Assembly (NCBI GenBank): GCA_905215205.1
Contig: CAJMPK010000026.1
Location: 1 to 13,556 of the forward strand
Origin: an uncultured bacterium
GTDB taxonomy: Bacteria; Actinomycetota; Coriobacteriia; Coriobacteriales; Coriobacteriaceae
DNA length: 13,556 nt
Reading direction: 5' to 3'
Shown here piece by piece: positions 1 through 8,847 of the stretch (position 1 is its first letter; each line of letters begins with the position of its first letter). Position numbers and translations under genes: made by a program. The notes beneath the pieces were generated by a model, which was given only the letters and a program-made list of their open reading frames with translations, did no database searches and was not told the DNA's origin.

Positions 1-3000
1 AGCCATCCGCACCGCCGCCCTGCTCGCCGCCGCCAGGCGTCGGCTCGGGCTTTGGCTTCAGACTGGGATCGGGCGTCGGCTCAGGCGCCGCCTCATCGGT
101 CACCGTAATCGTAATGTTCAGACGCTCGGAATACTCACTGTACGACATGCCAGGGCGCTGTGCCGTAATGCGCACATACATGTTGCTATCGAGTGCAATA
201 GGCTCGGTGTACTTTACGCGGCCTTCGTCACGGCAGGGGCAGGTGTCGTTGGTGGTGTACCAAATCGTCGTGCCATCCTCGGCAGAAAGCTCCAACTTCG
301 TGCCCTTGGGCACCGTAATGTAGTTCTCCTTGGGCGACCATGCACCAAACGTCGTCGCACCAATCGTCGCCACCGGTCGCGCCGGTCGCACCGGCTCGGC
401 AGACACGCGAACGTCGACCTGCTTGGACAGCGCCGTGCCGTCCACCGCCGCCGTCAACGTCGTCAAACCGGGCAGAGCACCATGCAGCACAAACGTCGCC
501 GCGCCGTCCTCGCCCGTCACGGCCTGGGTGGCATCGACAGAGCAGATAGCCGAGGACTCCAGCCCAACACTAACCTTGGCGCCCGCAAACGGCTTGCCCG
601 CCTTATCGGTCACATGCGCCACCAGCTCAAAGTCACTGCCATCAAGCATGGTCACAGCCTGCTCCACGTTGAGCTTGAGCTTGTCGGCACGAACGCCCAC
701 GACAAGCTCACCACTTGCCCAGCGCGCCATGGCCGTGCCGGCGTAGTTGCGAGCACCATCGAGCTCAAACGCCACCGTCGAGCCCGCCTCACGCGCATCG
801 GCATAGCGAATACGCAGCACGCGCGACAGCGGCTTGCCATTGGGATCGTCCTGTTTGTCGAGCCACGTATACGTCACGTCGCCCAAGCCCTGCGCGCACA
901 ATGCGACCGGGGTATCGTCGCTCGCGTCCATATACTGCGTAAACTCAACCTCGACGCAATCGGTATAGGCATGGGCCGAAGCCACCTCGGGCGCCGCCGT
1001 CGACACCAAGCCAATGTTCACCTCAGTCTGAATCGGCGGCACGCGCAGCCAAGCCGAACGCGCCTCCTCATACCCGTCTTTGGTCACGCGCACCTGATAC
1101 CAGCCGGTCGGCGTATTCCAGTTGTACGCACCGTCCGCACCCGTTGCAAGCGGATTGTCCTGCTCATACTCCTCGGCATCCCAACGCACCGCATTGGTAC
1201 CGGCCGCATCGTCGGCGCTCCACAGCTCAACCGTCGCGCCTTCAACTGTATTGGACAGCAGACCCTCGTACACCACGCCCGCAGGGTCGGGTGCAGCCTT
1301 GGCGGCCACATTGCGATAACGCGCCTCGAAGATCGACTGCATCTTCTCGTCCGAGATCAAGCCGTCCTTGTTGGCCTTGTAGACCTCGGAATCGGTCAGC
1401 TCGCCCCAGTTGACCGTAATACGATTCTGGCACGCGCGCTCCACCTGCTCGCAGGCAACATCGTAGGCGCATTCGGCATTGGTCAGCTTAATCGCGCGCT
1501 CCGAACCTACGCTGGTCGAAGCCGCATCATAGGCAGCGCCCACCACGGTACCCGCCGAACCGGCCGTCAGCACGCCGGCGATTGTCATAATGGAGCCCAC
1601 TGCCACATCAGTGCTGTCGTGGCAGAGCTGGCGATACAGCAGATCCTCAAACGCACGCGCCTTCTCCATGGCATCGCGCAGCGCGTAAATGCACTTCCAG
1701 TCGTCCTCGGTCTTCTCGGGCTTGGCAAGCAAGCGTGTATGCTGAAGCTCATAGCCCTCGCGCTCGCCCTTCACCTTCTGCATACGGACGTTCACGTTCT
1801 CCCAGTTCTTGCTGGCATCGTTCACGCCGTAAATGCCGGTAAAGATGCCGATACCCTGAGTCGCCGCGGGAAACGCCTGACCTGCCGCCTTCCACGCATC
1901 GGTCTTAAAGACCTGTCCGAACATCTCGCACTCGATCTTATAGCTCTTGAGCGAACGGATCGTGCGGATGAGCTTCATATGGGCGCTCACGTCGCCGTTG
2001 CGCTTCCAGGCCATGAGCCATCCGCGCACCTTGGAGTTGTTGAGGCTATGGACCACATTCCAGTTGTCGTACAGGTTGTCCAGAATGTCGCACTGCATGG
2101 CGATCGAGTTAAACAGAAGCGCCTGGTTCTTGTTGTTATTGGAGTTCTCGATAAATTCCGACTCTATATAGGCCGTCTGCTCGCCATCGGGCGCGGCGAC
2201 CTTAAAGCCCTTGACGGTATCGTCGTCAGCCGCCTTGTAGCTCAGCGAGCTGCCGAGCGCCTGGCCCAAATCGTTAAACCCGCTCGTCGACTGGCCGTTG
2301 TACTCGCTGGCCTTAATGCCCGCACACTTGTTGAGCGCCGCGGCGGTTGCGTCATTCCAGCTTCCGTATTGGTTGAGCTGGCCGATACCCATCGACTGGC
2401 CCACCAGATCCTCGGCCCGCTGGGCAATAAACTCCGCTCGCGATGCATGGTCGACGAGCTCCTTGATGGCGGCCGCATCCGCAGCGTTCGCGCCCTGGGC
2501 CGCCGCGAGTTCCTGATACCAATCCTCGCTGGTGCCGTAAGCATCCTCAAAGATCATCTTGTCCACATTGACGCCATAGCTGTCGCCCTGCTGGGTCAGC
2601 AGTGCCGCCGACCCGCCGACCGCGGCCTTGAGCTCAGCCGCAAACTGCGCGGCCTCGTCGTTGCCAGCATCATCACCCTCGCCATCGCTGGCGGCAGGGG
2701 CGCGACGAGCCTTACGGGCAGCTCCACCTTGGGCTTCGTCCTCTTTACCGTCCTCGTCCTCCTCGGCAAACGCATCGGCGACCATCTGGTCAATCGCGTC
2801 GTTAAAGGCCTCATCGACATCATTAAACGAGTTATCCATCATATACTCGTGCCACTGCTGCACGGCATTCGAGAACTCCTGCTGGCGCTCCTCGGCCGCG
2901 GCGGAATGCTTTTTGGCCGAAGCGTTGGCGTCAAAACTCAGCATGGTCATAAGCTGAGCATTGGAGATGCGGTAGGTCTGCGGCATAAAGATCTGCTCAA

Positions 3001-6000
3001 AGTTGCCGCAGTTCACATAGGTCGAGTCATTCGCCTTGTTAAACTCGTCGAGCAGCTTAAGGTAACCCTCGTCCACATACTCCGCCACATAGCGCACACG
3101 GGTGCCCTCGCGCGACTTTTGAGTCAGAGGAATCGTCACCGTCTTGCCATCCACGCAGTCCACGTACAGGTCGAGCGTGTCGGCGGCCTCTTCGTTTCCC
3201 ACCTCGAGTGTGATATCGAACGTCCAGTAGGCGTTCTTCTTTTGCGGCAGATGATGGAAGGTCCACAGACTCTTGCCGGTGTCCTTGCCGTCCTTGACCA
3301 GGTTTTGCGTACCGCCACGATACGTCACATCAAAGTTCCAGACCGAAGCGCCCGGAACATAGCGCACATAATTGCGAGCCGTTACCTCGGCAGTAGCGGC
3401 GGCAACATCGGTCGAGCCCACACGCGCCTCGAGCATCACGCGCTCGGCGGCAAGCGTATCCTGCGGCAGGTCGTATTCAATCTTGGCACGGCCGAGTTTA
3501 TTGGTCTTACCGGTGTACTTTGCAGCCGACGAGCCCGTCCCCACGGTGAGCTGCACGCTCTTGCCCGGCGCTGCATAAACGTAGGCCACATTGCCCAGCA
3601 GGCTGTGAACGTCGGTGTTGTCGACCTCGATGCGCGAGGCGTTGACCTCGAGCGTCGTGTTCCCCAGTGGCAATGTCACCTCGCCCAGTGTAATAAGCGG
3701 CGAGATGGCATAGATACCCGCGGCCTTAGGCTTAAAGCGCACAAACACATCGGCGCCCATGCCCTTCTTCATATCGAGAACGAGGTTGTCGCCCTCCCAA
3801 GTTGTGGCAGCCCACATGGCATCGGAGCTGGCGCCGGCTTCGCGAGCGCCTGCGGACACATCCTCGACGGCATCCTTGGCCAGAGGAATCTCAATCTTGG
3901 CAGCCTGGCTGTCCTTGAGCTCGTAATGAATGCGCAGCTCGGTCTCCACGCCAACGACCGCGGACGAATCAGCGATAACCGAGCCCGCCGTCAGCCCGCG
4001 CTCGGCACGATACGTCTCCACGTCAAACGTGGGGACGTCGAGCGTCACGTCGAGCTGTTTGCCGTCCTCAATCTTCACCTGCTTTTGCGCGATATGCTTA
4101 CCCACGGTCAGCCCTAGGCGGCTAAACGTGGAATAGCTCGTCGCTTGGATGTCGTAGCTCGTCTTGTTAAAGGCGACGATGGTATACGAACCGGCCTTAA
4201 GGCGCGGCGTCTCGGCCTTCATGATAGGCGTGGTGCCATCGTCTTCGTAACCCATCAAATAGGTAACGCCGTCGGCGACCAGCTTGCCGTCGGACGTACG
4301 GAACACCAGCACGCGGTTGGCTCCCTGGTAGTCGCCCTTGGTCGTGACCGTCGTCGTGCCCCAAGGCTTCAAGTCGATATCGACCTTGCCGGCCGAAGGC
4401 TTCACCGTCGCCGTCGCCCCACCCAGCTTGAGGCTGTCTTTGGGCACGAGCGTTATCTCCAGATCCTGGTCCGCATCGGCAATGGCCTGCGACACCACGA
4501 GCGCTGTACCCTGGATACGGTAGTCGTTTTCCTTGTCGCCCTTGGCAGGTTTGAGCGTCTTGCCGCCGCTCTTCACCGTCAGATCGATGTTATCGAGACT
4601 ATCGAGCTCAATGCGTTCGGTCTTATCCTGGCCTGCGACCGGTTCGAGATAGGCCACATTGAGCTCAATCGCGCGCGAGGCCGGAATCTTGGTAAAGTCC
4701 TCCGCCTTAATCTCTCCGATATTCCATGTGCCCGTCATCTGGTCGCCCGGGCACGCCAGCACCATGTCATAGTAACCGTCGAGCGAAATGCGCAGGGTGG
4801 CTGCTGTCTTGGAGAGAGCGTCCGCTGTAAAGCTGCCGCCATCGCCAACCGCCAGCGGCGTGGACTGCCCCGCCTGCACGAGTGTAGCCGTCGCGCTCTG
4901 GGGAAGTTTGCCCGTCACCTGGGCCGCCTCGCCCATCCACTCAAACGTGTAGGCAGGCTTCGAGGAATCGACGGAGTCCTTGCGATCGGCCACGGCATTG
5001 GCAAGCTTTTTGACCATCGAGGGGTTGCCAGCCGAATCGGTCGCATAGGCATAGATGGTCTGGCCTTCACCAAAGGGAATCGCATACGTTACGCCATCGA
5101 TTGTCACGCGCTCATTATAGTCGCCCGGATAGCCCGCCTCACCAAACTGAAGATCGGGGTTCATCACGCGCAGGGCAACGGCATTATGGTTCGTCTCGTT
5201 TCCGTATCTCGTGTTCTCAAAAGCTCCCCACTCTATCATTTCCACGCTTTTGGGTAGCACAATCTCTTTGCCGGCAATCGCAGGATCAAGAGAGGCGAAC
5301 GCGAGTGCCCCGATAGATTTGACACCATCGCCGATCGTCACCGACGACACATGCGAGCACCCATCAAAGGCATAGTGCCCGATCCGCTCCACCGTGCCCG
5401 GCACATTGATCTGCGTAAAGGTGAGTACCGTTGTATCCGAGACATAGAACTGCGGCACGCCGCAATTGGCGAAGGCACGATAGTCGATAGTCTTAACCGA
5501 AGGTGGCAGCGTTGCCACCACATTGTCGTCAAGTTGTTCGCAACCCTCAAAGGCCTGCTCGGGAATCGTGGTAAAGGCCGCGTTGTTGGGCCAGGTCACC
5601 GTGTGAAGTGTCTTGCTTCCGGTAAACGCATTCCAGCCCAATTCCTCAACCGAATCGGGCAGTGCGATTTCCTTGATGCTGCTGCCGCCCAAACCGCCCA
5701 CAGAGCGGATATGCGAATCGGGGGCAAACGTAATTGATGTGAGCGCAGCGTTTCCCATGCCCTTAAGACTCACGACATTTTTGCCGTCGATGGTCGAGGG
5801 CACCTCCAACGTGGTAATGCCCGCGTCGCCATACTCGATAGAAATTTCGTTGGTGAGGCTATCGATCGAGAAGTAGTACTGCGCGGGAGTCTGCTCGCCG
5901 ACCACGTAGCCATCATCGTATTCGCCTTTTACGCCCGTAGCGCCCTTCGAGGTTGCCCAGAGTCCAAGTTCCTCGTTCCAGGTTGCCTCGGCACCGGAAG

Positions 6001-6403
6001 CCTCCTCTTGCTTCTGCTGCTCGGCGAGTTCCTTGCCCTCGACAAGATCGGTGGCGAGCGTACCCGCAGGTGTGCTCCCGGTCTGCCCGGCGCCCGTCAG
6101 GCCCGCCGCCGATGCAATCTCGGAGTCCGGGGGTGTGGGGGTGTCACCGGTATCGAGCACTGTGGGATCGGCAGCGCCGGCATCGGGCGCGGGGTCGGCG
6201 GTAGCAGAGTCTGACGTTTGGGCGTCAGCCGAATCGGCGAGAGCGGCGTCGGCTGCTTGGCCGTTATCCGTCTGCACAAAAGTGCCGTCGGTGGTGAGAG
6301 TCTCGGCAAACGCGCCCACAGGCAACGAGCCCGTCACCATAGTGAGGGTCACCGCGGCAACGGTCAGGCGGCGGCAAAGCGCTCGAACAGTAGTCCACCT
6401 CAT
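1..6403 (-). CDS. Giant BspA-like leucine-rich-repeat surface protein, 3' end outside window
   Basis: The frame stays open from ATG at 6403 to the window edge; I checked it line by line. This gives 2134 residues with no stop, so the C-terminus is missing. The start has AGGAAAGGA about 6 bases upstream. Residues 1-33 form a signal peptide (basic start, hydrophobic core, ending GAFA). An Ala/Asp/Pro/Thr-rich stretch follows. Residues about 170-465 are BspA/LRR_5-type repeats (LPDSVEELGWNAFTGS, VPGTVERIGHYAFDGC) ending in a TIYAYA cap. Beta-sandwich-like segments run to about 1080, then a helical, acidic region (EEDEDGKEDE near 1213) with a glycine-rich hydrophobic stretch near 1597-1625. Residues 1706-1799 (DPAGVVYEG to NIGL) resemble carboxypeptidase-regulatory-like modules. 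About 1918-2002 is Big_1-like, 2012-2097 resembles a chitobiase C-terminal domain (TTIWYTTND), and a PEPTPDP linker follows. The protein is probably exported and wall-anchored, but the anchor is not visible. The adhesin role is inferred; the helical middle is unrecognised. Confidence 0.9.
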   Translation of the reverse strand, partial: MRWTTVRALCRRLTVAAVTLTMVTGSLPVGAFAETLTTDGTFVQTDNGQAADAALADSADAQTSDSATADPAPDAGAADPTVLDTGDTPTPPDSEIASAAGLTGAGQTGSTPAGTLATDLVEGKELAEQQKQEEASGAEATWNEELGLWATSKGATGVKGEYDDGYVVGEQTPAQYYFSIDSLTNEISIEYGDAGITTLEVPSTIDGKNVVSLKGMGNAALTSITFAPDSHIRSVGGLGGSSIKEIALPDSVEELGWNAFTGSKTLHTVTWPNNAAFTTIPEQAFEGCEQLDDNVVATLPPSVKTIDYRAFANCGVPQFYVSDTTVLTFTQINVPGTVERIGHYAFDGCSHVSSVTIGDGVKSIGALAFASLDPAIAGKEIVLPKSVEMIEWGAFENTRYGNETNHNAVALRVMNPDLQFGEAGYPGDYNERVTIDGVTYAIPFGEGQTIYAYATDSAGNPSMVKKLANAVADRKDSVDSSKPAYTFEWMGEAAQVTGKLPQSATATLVQAGQSTPLAVGDGGSFTADALSKTAATLRISLDGYYDMVLACPGDQMTGTWNIGEIKAEDFTKIPASRAIELNVAYLEPVAGQDKTERIELDSLDNIDLTVKSGGKTLKPAKGDKENDYRIQGTALVVSQAIADADQDLEITLVPKDSLKLGGATATVKPSAGKVDIDLKPWGTTTVTTKGDYQGANRVLVFRTSDGKLVADGVTYLMGYEDDGTTPIMKAETPRLKAGSYTIVAFNKTSYDIQATSYSTFSRLGLTVGKHIAQKQVKIEDGKQLDVTLDVPTFDVETYRAERGLTAGSVIADSSAVVGVETELRIHYELKDSQAAKIEIPLAKDAVEDVSAGAREAGASSDAMWAATTWEGDNLVLDMKKGMGADVFVRFKPKAAGIYAISPLITLGEVTLPLGNTTLEVNASRIEVDNTDVHSLLGNVAYVYAAPGKSVQLTVGTGSSAAKYTGKTNKLGRAKIEYDLPQDTLAAERVMLEARVGSTDVAAATAEVTARNYVRYVPGASVWNFDVTYRGGTQNLVKDGKDTGKSLWTFHHLPQKKNAYWTFDITLEVGNEEAADTLDLYVDCVDGKTVTIPLTQKSREGTRVRYVAEYVDEGYLKLLDEFNKANDSTYVNCGNFEQIFMPQTYRISNAQLMTMLSFDANASAKKHSAAAEERQQEFSNAVQQWHEYMMDNSFNDVDEAFNDAIDQMVADAFAEEDEDGKEDEAQGGAARKARRAPAASDGEGDDAGNDEAAQFAAELKAAVGGSAALLTQQGDSYGVNVDKMIFEDAYGTSEDWYQELAAAQGANAADAAAIKELVDHASRAEFIAQRAEDLVGQSMGIGQLNQYGSWNDATAAALNKCAGIKASEYNGQSTSGFNDLGQALGSSLSYKAADDDTVKGFKVAAPDGEQTAYIESEFIENSNNNKNQALLFNSIAMQCDILDNLYDNWNVVHSLNNSKVRGWLMAWKRNGDVSAHMKLIRTIRSLKSYKIECEMFGQVFKTDAWKAAGQAFPAATQGIGIFTGIYGVNDASKNWENVNVRMQKVKGEREGYELQHTRLLAKPEKTEDDWKCIYALRDAMEKARAFEDLLYRQLCHDSTDVAVGSIMTIAGVLTAGSAGTVVGAAYDAASTSVGSERAIKLTNAECAYDVACEQVERACQNRITVNWGELTDSEVYKANKDGLISDEKMQSIFEARYRNVAAKAAPDPAGVVYEGLLSNTVEGATVELWSADDAAGTNAVRWDAEEYEQDNPLATGADGAYNWNTPTGWYQVRVTKDGYEEARSAWLRVPPIQTEVNIGLVSTAAPEVASAHAYTDCVEVEFTQYMDASDDTPVALCAQGLGDVTYTWLDKQDDPNGKPLSRVLRIRYADAREAGSTVAFELDGARNYAGTAMARWASGELVVGVRADKLKLNVEQAVTMLDGSDFELVAHVTDKAGKPFAGAKVSVGLESSAICSVDATQAVTGEDGAATFVLHGALPGLTTLTAAVDGTALSKQVDVRVSAEPVRPARPVATIGATTFGAWSPKENYITVPKGTKLELSAEDGTTIWYTTNDTCPCRDEGRVKYTEPIALDSNMYVRITAQRPGMSYSEYSERLNITITVTDEAAPEPTPDPSLKPKPEPTPGGGEQGGGADG

Positions 6404-6464
6404 GGTCGTTCCTTTCCTGCAAACCTAAAGTCATCCAGCGTAATCGTTGTCCAAAAACAAAGCG

Positions 6465-6496
6465 AACGGTAGGTTCATATATACGAACCTACCGTT
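6465..6496. repeat. Palindrome family C, copy 1, upstream of the LRR surface gene
   Basis: This is a near-perfect 32-base palindrome: arms AACGGTAGGTTC and GAACCTACCGTT around ATATATAC, whose inner TATATA is also symmetric. It ends 61 bases before the ATG at 6403. It is immediately followed on the plus strand by TCTACCTGCGCAAA (6496-6509). The inner TAGGTTC/GAACCTA core and this flank recur at 8798-8840. It could be an operator for a dimeric regulator or a leader hairpin; the sequence does not decide. Confidence 0.6.
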
Positions 6497-6507
6497 CTAC
6501 CTGCGCA

Positions 6508-6544
6508 AACCACCACAAAGGGGACAGGCACCTTTGTGGTGGTT
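6508..6544. repeat. Hairpin repeat family A, copy 1
   Basis: Perfect 14-base inverted repeat: AACCACCACAAAGG (6508-6521), a 9-base loop GGACAGGCA, and CCTTTGTGGTGGTT (6531-6544). The same hairpin occurs at 8728 and 12141. Its loop is in the opposite orientation to those copies. It lies between the surface genes and is not followed by a clear T-run on either strand, so it looks like a dispersed palindromic (REP-like) element more than a dedicated terminator. Confidence 0.75.
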
Positions 6545-6552
6545 CCGAACTT

Positions 6553-6622
6553 GGCCAGCCAGTTTGTCTCGATCTGTAACAGTTTGAAACCGAATACCCC
6601 GCTTGGTGTTACAGATTGAGAC
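6553..6622. repeat. Palindromic repeat family B, copy 1
   Basis: The stem arms are GTCTCGATCTGTAACA (6566-6581) and TGTTACAGATTGAGAC (6607-6622), 16 pairs including one G-T position, around a 25-base loop ending in GCTTGG. The unit seems to begin upstream with GGCC and GCCAGTTT. Copy 2 follows 81 bases later and copy 3 lies at 12192. Confidence 0.7.
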
Positions 6623-6633
6623 GTTAGGTTGGC

Positions 6634-6702
6634 GGCCGAGCAGTTCATCTCAATCTGTAACACCTAGAGCCCAAATATCTGGCTTGGTGTTACAGATTAA
6701 GA
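6634..6702. repeat. Palindromic repeat family B, copy 2
   Basis: The stem arms are TCTCAATCTGTAACACC (6648-6664) and GGTGTTACAGATTAAGA (6686-6702), 17 pairs with one mismatch, around a 21-base loop. It shares GCTTGGTGTTACAGATT with copy 1 and has the same leading GGCC then GCAGTT. It sits 37 bases past the stop codon of the 6740-8701 gene, so its transcript would carry this hairpin in the 3' region. A role in transcript 3'-end stability is possible but inferred. Confidence 0.7.
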
Positions 6703-6739
6703 TTTTGCTGAAGCCGAGAACGAGAGCCGTCACCCAGTT

Positions 6740-8701
6740 CTAATGCTTGCGGCGCTTGGTCGCGGCGAGGCCGGCGGCGGCTACGGTTGCGCCGGCGATG
6801 CCCAGGGCGGCGACCGTCATCGCGGTGGTATCCCCCGTGGTAGCCAGGACAGCATCGCCCTTCTTGGCCTGCGTGGCTTTCTCAACCGTCTTGCTCACCG
6901 TGGTGGTCGCAGCCGGCTTGGCCGAGGGTTTAGCTTCAGGTTTGGCCTCGGGCTTGGTCTCAGGCTGCGGTGTCGGATTGGGATCCGGCGTGGGCTGCGG
7001 ATCGGGAGCCGGCGTAGTCTCAGGCGTAAACATCAGATTGGTGTTCAGCCACAGGGTGAAAATCCAACCGCTCTCGGGATCAACCTCACTTGCCTCGCCC
7101 ACCTGATAGCCACACTCAACCCCATTGATCTTCAGCTTGGTATTGGGCGTAAAGTAGAAACCACGCGCCGGCTTAAAGTACAGGCCGTAACGATAGGTCA
7201 CACCGGGCTTAAACGCGTCGATATGGTTGGTGATGTGCTGGTCCCAGAACTCAACGGAATTTACTTCGCTGCCGTCGCTACCCGTCCAGTACTCACACTG
7301 AGGAAGGGAGTTGGAGCCCGTCGGAACATTCGCCGTAAAGACCGGCTTATCGCCTGCCTTGAAGGTGTTCGTGGCGCCGTTGATCTCGATAACGTCGATG
7401 GCCCGCCATTCGTCGATCGGCTGCTCGCACAGCATATTGTCAGCGGTTGGCGCGAAGACGCCGTTGACGGTCTTGATGTGGTGCGCCCAATGACCGTTGA
7501 CGTTCATATTGCAGTCATCGGCCACGGTATTGTCGCCCTTGAGCCTCAGCTCAACGGAGTACATGTAGAACTTACCCTCTTCGAAGTGGTCAATCTTCTT
7601 CATGCCCGGCGTGTACTTTGCGGGGTCGGAATACCAGAAGGCAACGGGTACCGACTCCCCGGATTCCATATCGAGCTCCATTTCTTCCCAGCACTCGTAG
7701 GCGATCTCGTACTTGTCGGCATCGGCAGCGGGAATCGTCGCGGTCGCGCGGGGCGCCTCGCCGGGCGCGTAGTCGGTCTTCACGTCGTTGACGTCCAGGT
7801 TATGGAGGGCCTCGTTTTCTGACGCAACGAGCGTAATTTCGCTATTGATGACGTAGCGGAGGTAATAATCGTACCTGGTTTCGTTGAGGATAGTCGAGCT
7901 GCCTTCATAGTCAGTTCCGGTATACTCCAGTGCCGAGCCAATATAGAGAGCCTCATTGCGCGTGAGTCGATACGAGCCGCCTGCCGCGCCACCCGTAAAG
8001 GTCAGCGTCAGCCTCATGTGATCGCCAACAGGCTCAAAGTGAGCCGTCACATCGGACATAGATGTGTCCTGGACTTCAGCCAGGGTGCCCGAAGCAGCAT
8101 CGGCCCGGTAGTACTTGGTTTCGACAAGTTCGCAGAGCGGCTCATCCGGCATGCCGCCCTCAACATCGGGAAAATCATAGGTATACGACTGGCCCTTTTC
8201 GAGTGCGACATTGCTCGGAAGCACGCAGTCCGTGTAGTGGGGAACCACGGTCGTATTGACCCTAACGTCGCTGCCGCCAACAACATCGGTCACACCGCAG
8301 GGCATGATGGCGTCATTCGCCGGCATGGCGGCGTTGTCGCTGGGAGTGTTTTGTTCAGCGGATGCCGCATCGTTGGATTCATCGGTAGCGCCAGTCGGGG
8401 CCGTCTGCTGAGGTTCAGCGACGGTTTGTGCCGTCGGAGCAGCATCAGTTACAGGCGCGGTCGCCGGAGCCGCATCCTCCGCAACCGCCGGTGTCACCGG
8501 AGCCGCGGCAACCTCACCAGTCGCAGCGGAGGGATCCGCACACTCGGTCGCAAGCGCCAAACTCGGCAGTAGCAGCTGACCAACCATAAGCGCACACGCA
8601 CCGACGCTCGCAATCCTCACACCCACGCAGCGCCAAGTACCATGGGCCAGTGAGCAGGTGCGTTCGCGCTGGGCCTCCTTATCAAAGTGGCTTCCGTACA
8701 T
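6740..8701 (-). CDS. Wall-anchored surface protein with two related C-terminal modules
   Basis: The protein has 653 residues. The ATG at 8701 is chosen because AAGGAGG lies 5-6 bases upstream; the frame is open for 28 further codons, but those cross a hairpin repeat and lack a good ribosome site. Residues 1-51 are a long signal peptide (HGTWR at 20-24, then a hydrophobic core, GQLLLPS and ALA) nearly identical to that of the 8907-10517 protein. Residues 52 to about 130 are an Ala/Pro/Thr-rich linker. Two modules, about 306-430 and 434-557, share a beta-sandwich pattern: a P/F-x-G-x-x-Y region, a hydrophobic strand pair, then VNG or INGVE. A Pro/Lys-rich linker follows. The sorting signal is LATTGD at 619-624, then a hydrophobic helix and KRRKH. 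The protein is probably exported and joined to peptidoglycan by sortase. The ligand is unknown; no enzymatic motif is visible. Confidence 0.88.
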   Translation of the reverse strand: MYGSHFDKEAQRERTCSLAHGTWRCVGVRIASVGACALMVGQLLLPSLALATECADPSAATGEVAAAPVTPAVAEDAAPATAPVTDAAPTAQTVAEPQQTAPTGATDESNDAASAEQNTPSDNAAMPANDAIMPCGVTDVVGGSDVRVNTTVVPHYTDCVLPSNVALEKGQSYTYDFPDVEGGMPDEPLCELVETKYYRADAASGTLAEVQDTSMSDVTAHFEPVGDHMRLTLTFTGGAAGGSYRLTRNEALYIGSALEYTGTDYEGSSTILNETRYDYYLRYVINSEITLVASENEALHNLDVNDVKTDYAPGEAPRATATIPAADADKYEIAYECWEEMELDMESGESVPVAFWYSDPAKYTPGMKKIDHFEEGKFYMYSVELRLKGDNTVADDCNMNVNGHWAHHIKTVNGVFAPTADNMLCEQPIDEWRAIDVIEINGATNTFKAGDKPVFTANVPTGSNSLPQCEYWTGSDGSEVNSVEFWDQHITNHIDAFKPGVTYRYGLYFKPARGFYFTPNTKLKINGVECGYQVGEASEVDPESGWIFTLWLNTNLMFTPETTPAPDPQPTPDPNPTPQPETKPEAKPEAKPSAKPAATTTVSKTVEKATQAKKGDAVLATTGDTTAMTVAALGIAGATVAAAGLAATKRRKH

Positions 8702-8727
8702 AACGGCCTCCTTGGTCGTAGGGACAT

Positions 8728-8762
8728 ACCACCACAAAGGCGCCTGTCCCCTTTGTGGTGGT
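8728..8762. repeat. Hairpin repeat family A, copy 2, inside the leader of a surface gene
   Basis: Perfect 13-base inverted repeat: ACCACCACAAAGG (8728-8740), loop CGCCTGTCC, and CCTTTGTGGTGGT (8750-8762). The loop is the reverse complement of copy 1's apart from one base, so this copy is inverted relative to it. It sits 26 bases upstream of the ATG at 8701, and if transcribed would form a strong hairpin just ahead of the ribosome binding site. Confidence 0.75.
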
Positions 8763-8797
8763 CCTGTACAACCAAGATGCGCCAAATGACTCTATAC

Positions 8798-8825
8798 GCC
8801 TAGGTTCGTAGATGCGAACCTAGGC
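8798..8825. repeat. Palindrome family C, copy 2, upstream of the 6740-8701 surface gene
   Basis: The arms are GCCTAGGTTCG (8798-8808) and CGAACCTAGGC (8815-8825) around TAGATG. The inner 22 bases differ from copy 1 at only three positions. The outer arm bases differ from copy 1 on both sides but remain self-complementary. TCTACCTGCGGAAA follows at 8827-8840, matching 13 of 14 bases of copy 1's flank. Confidence 0.6.
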
Positions 8826-8847
8826 CTCTACCTGCGGAAATACAAAG

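Noticed and set aside
1322..1387. EF-hand calcium site in the LRR protein (ANKDGLISDE)
   Set aside because: The stretch resembles a loop but lacks the first acidic ligand and has no partner hand, so it is probably chance.
482..4117. A 1211-codon open frame on the plus strand
   Set aside because: It is antisense to the LRR surface gene, whose frame is open throughout and gives recognisable domains. The plus-strand translation is rich in Arg, His and Leu with no domain, typical of the complement of GC-rich coding DNA.
6465..6496. Invertible promoter switch for surface-gene phase variation
   Set aside because: The inverted arms are only 8 bases apart, far too close to flank an invertible segment, and no recombinase gene is present in the window.
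6508..6702. CRISPR array, because several repeats cluster here
   Set aside because: The repeats belong to different families, are palindromic, and do not alternate with uniform unique spacers; no cas gene is nearby.
6743..7822. A 359-codon plus-strand open frame, and a neighbouring one at 8018-8572
   Set aside because: Both are antisense to the 653-residue surface protein and show no motif or ribosome site.
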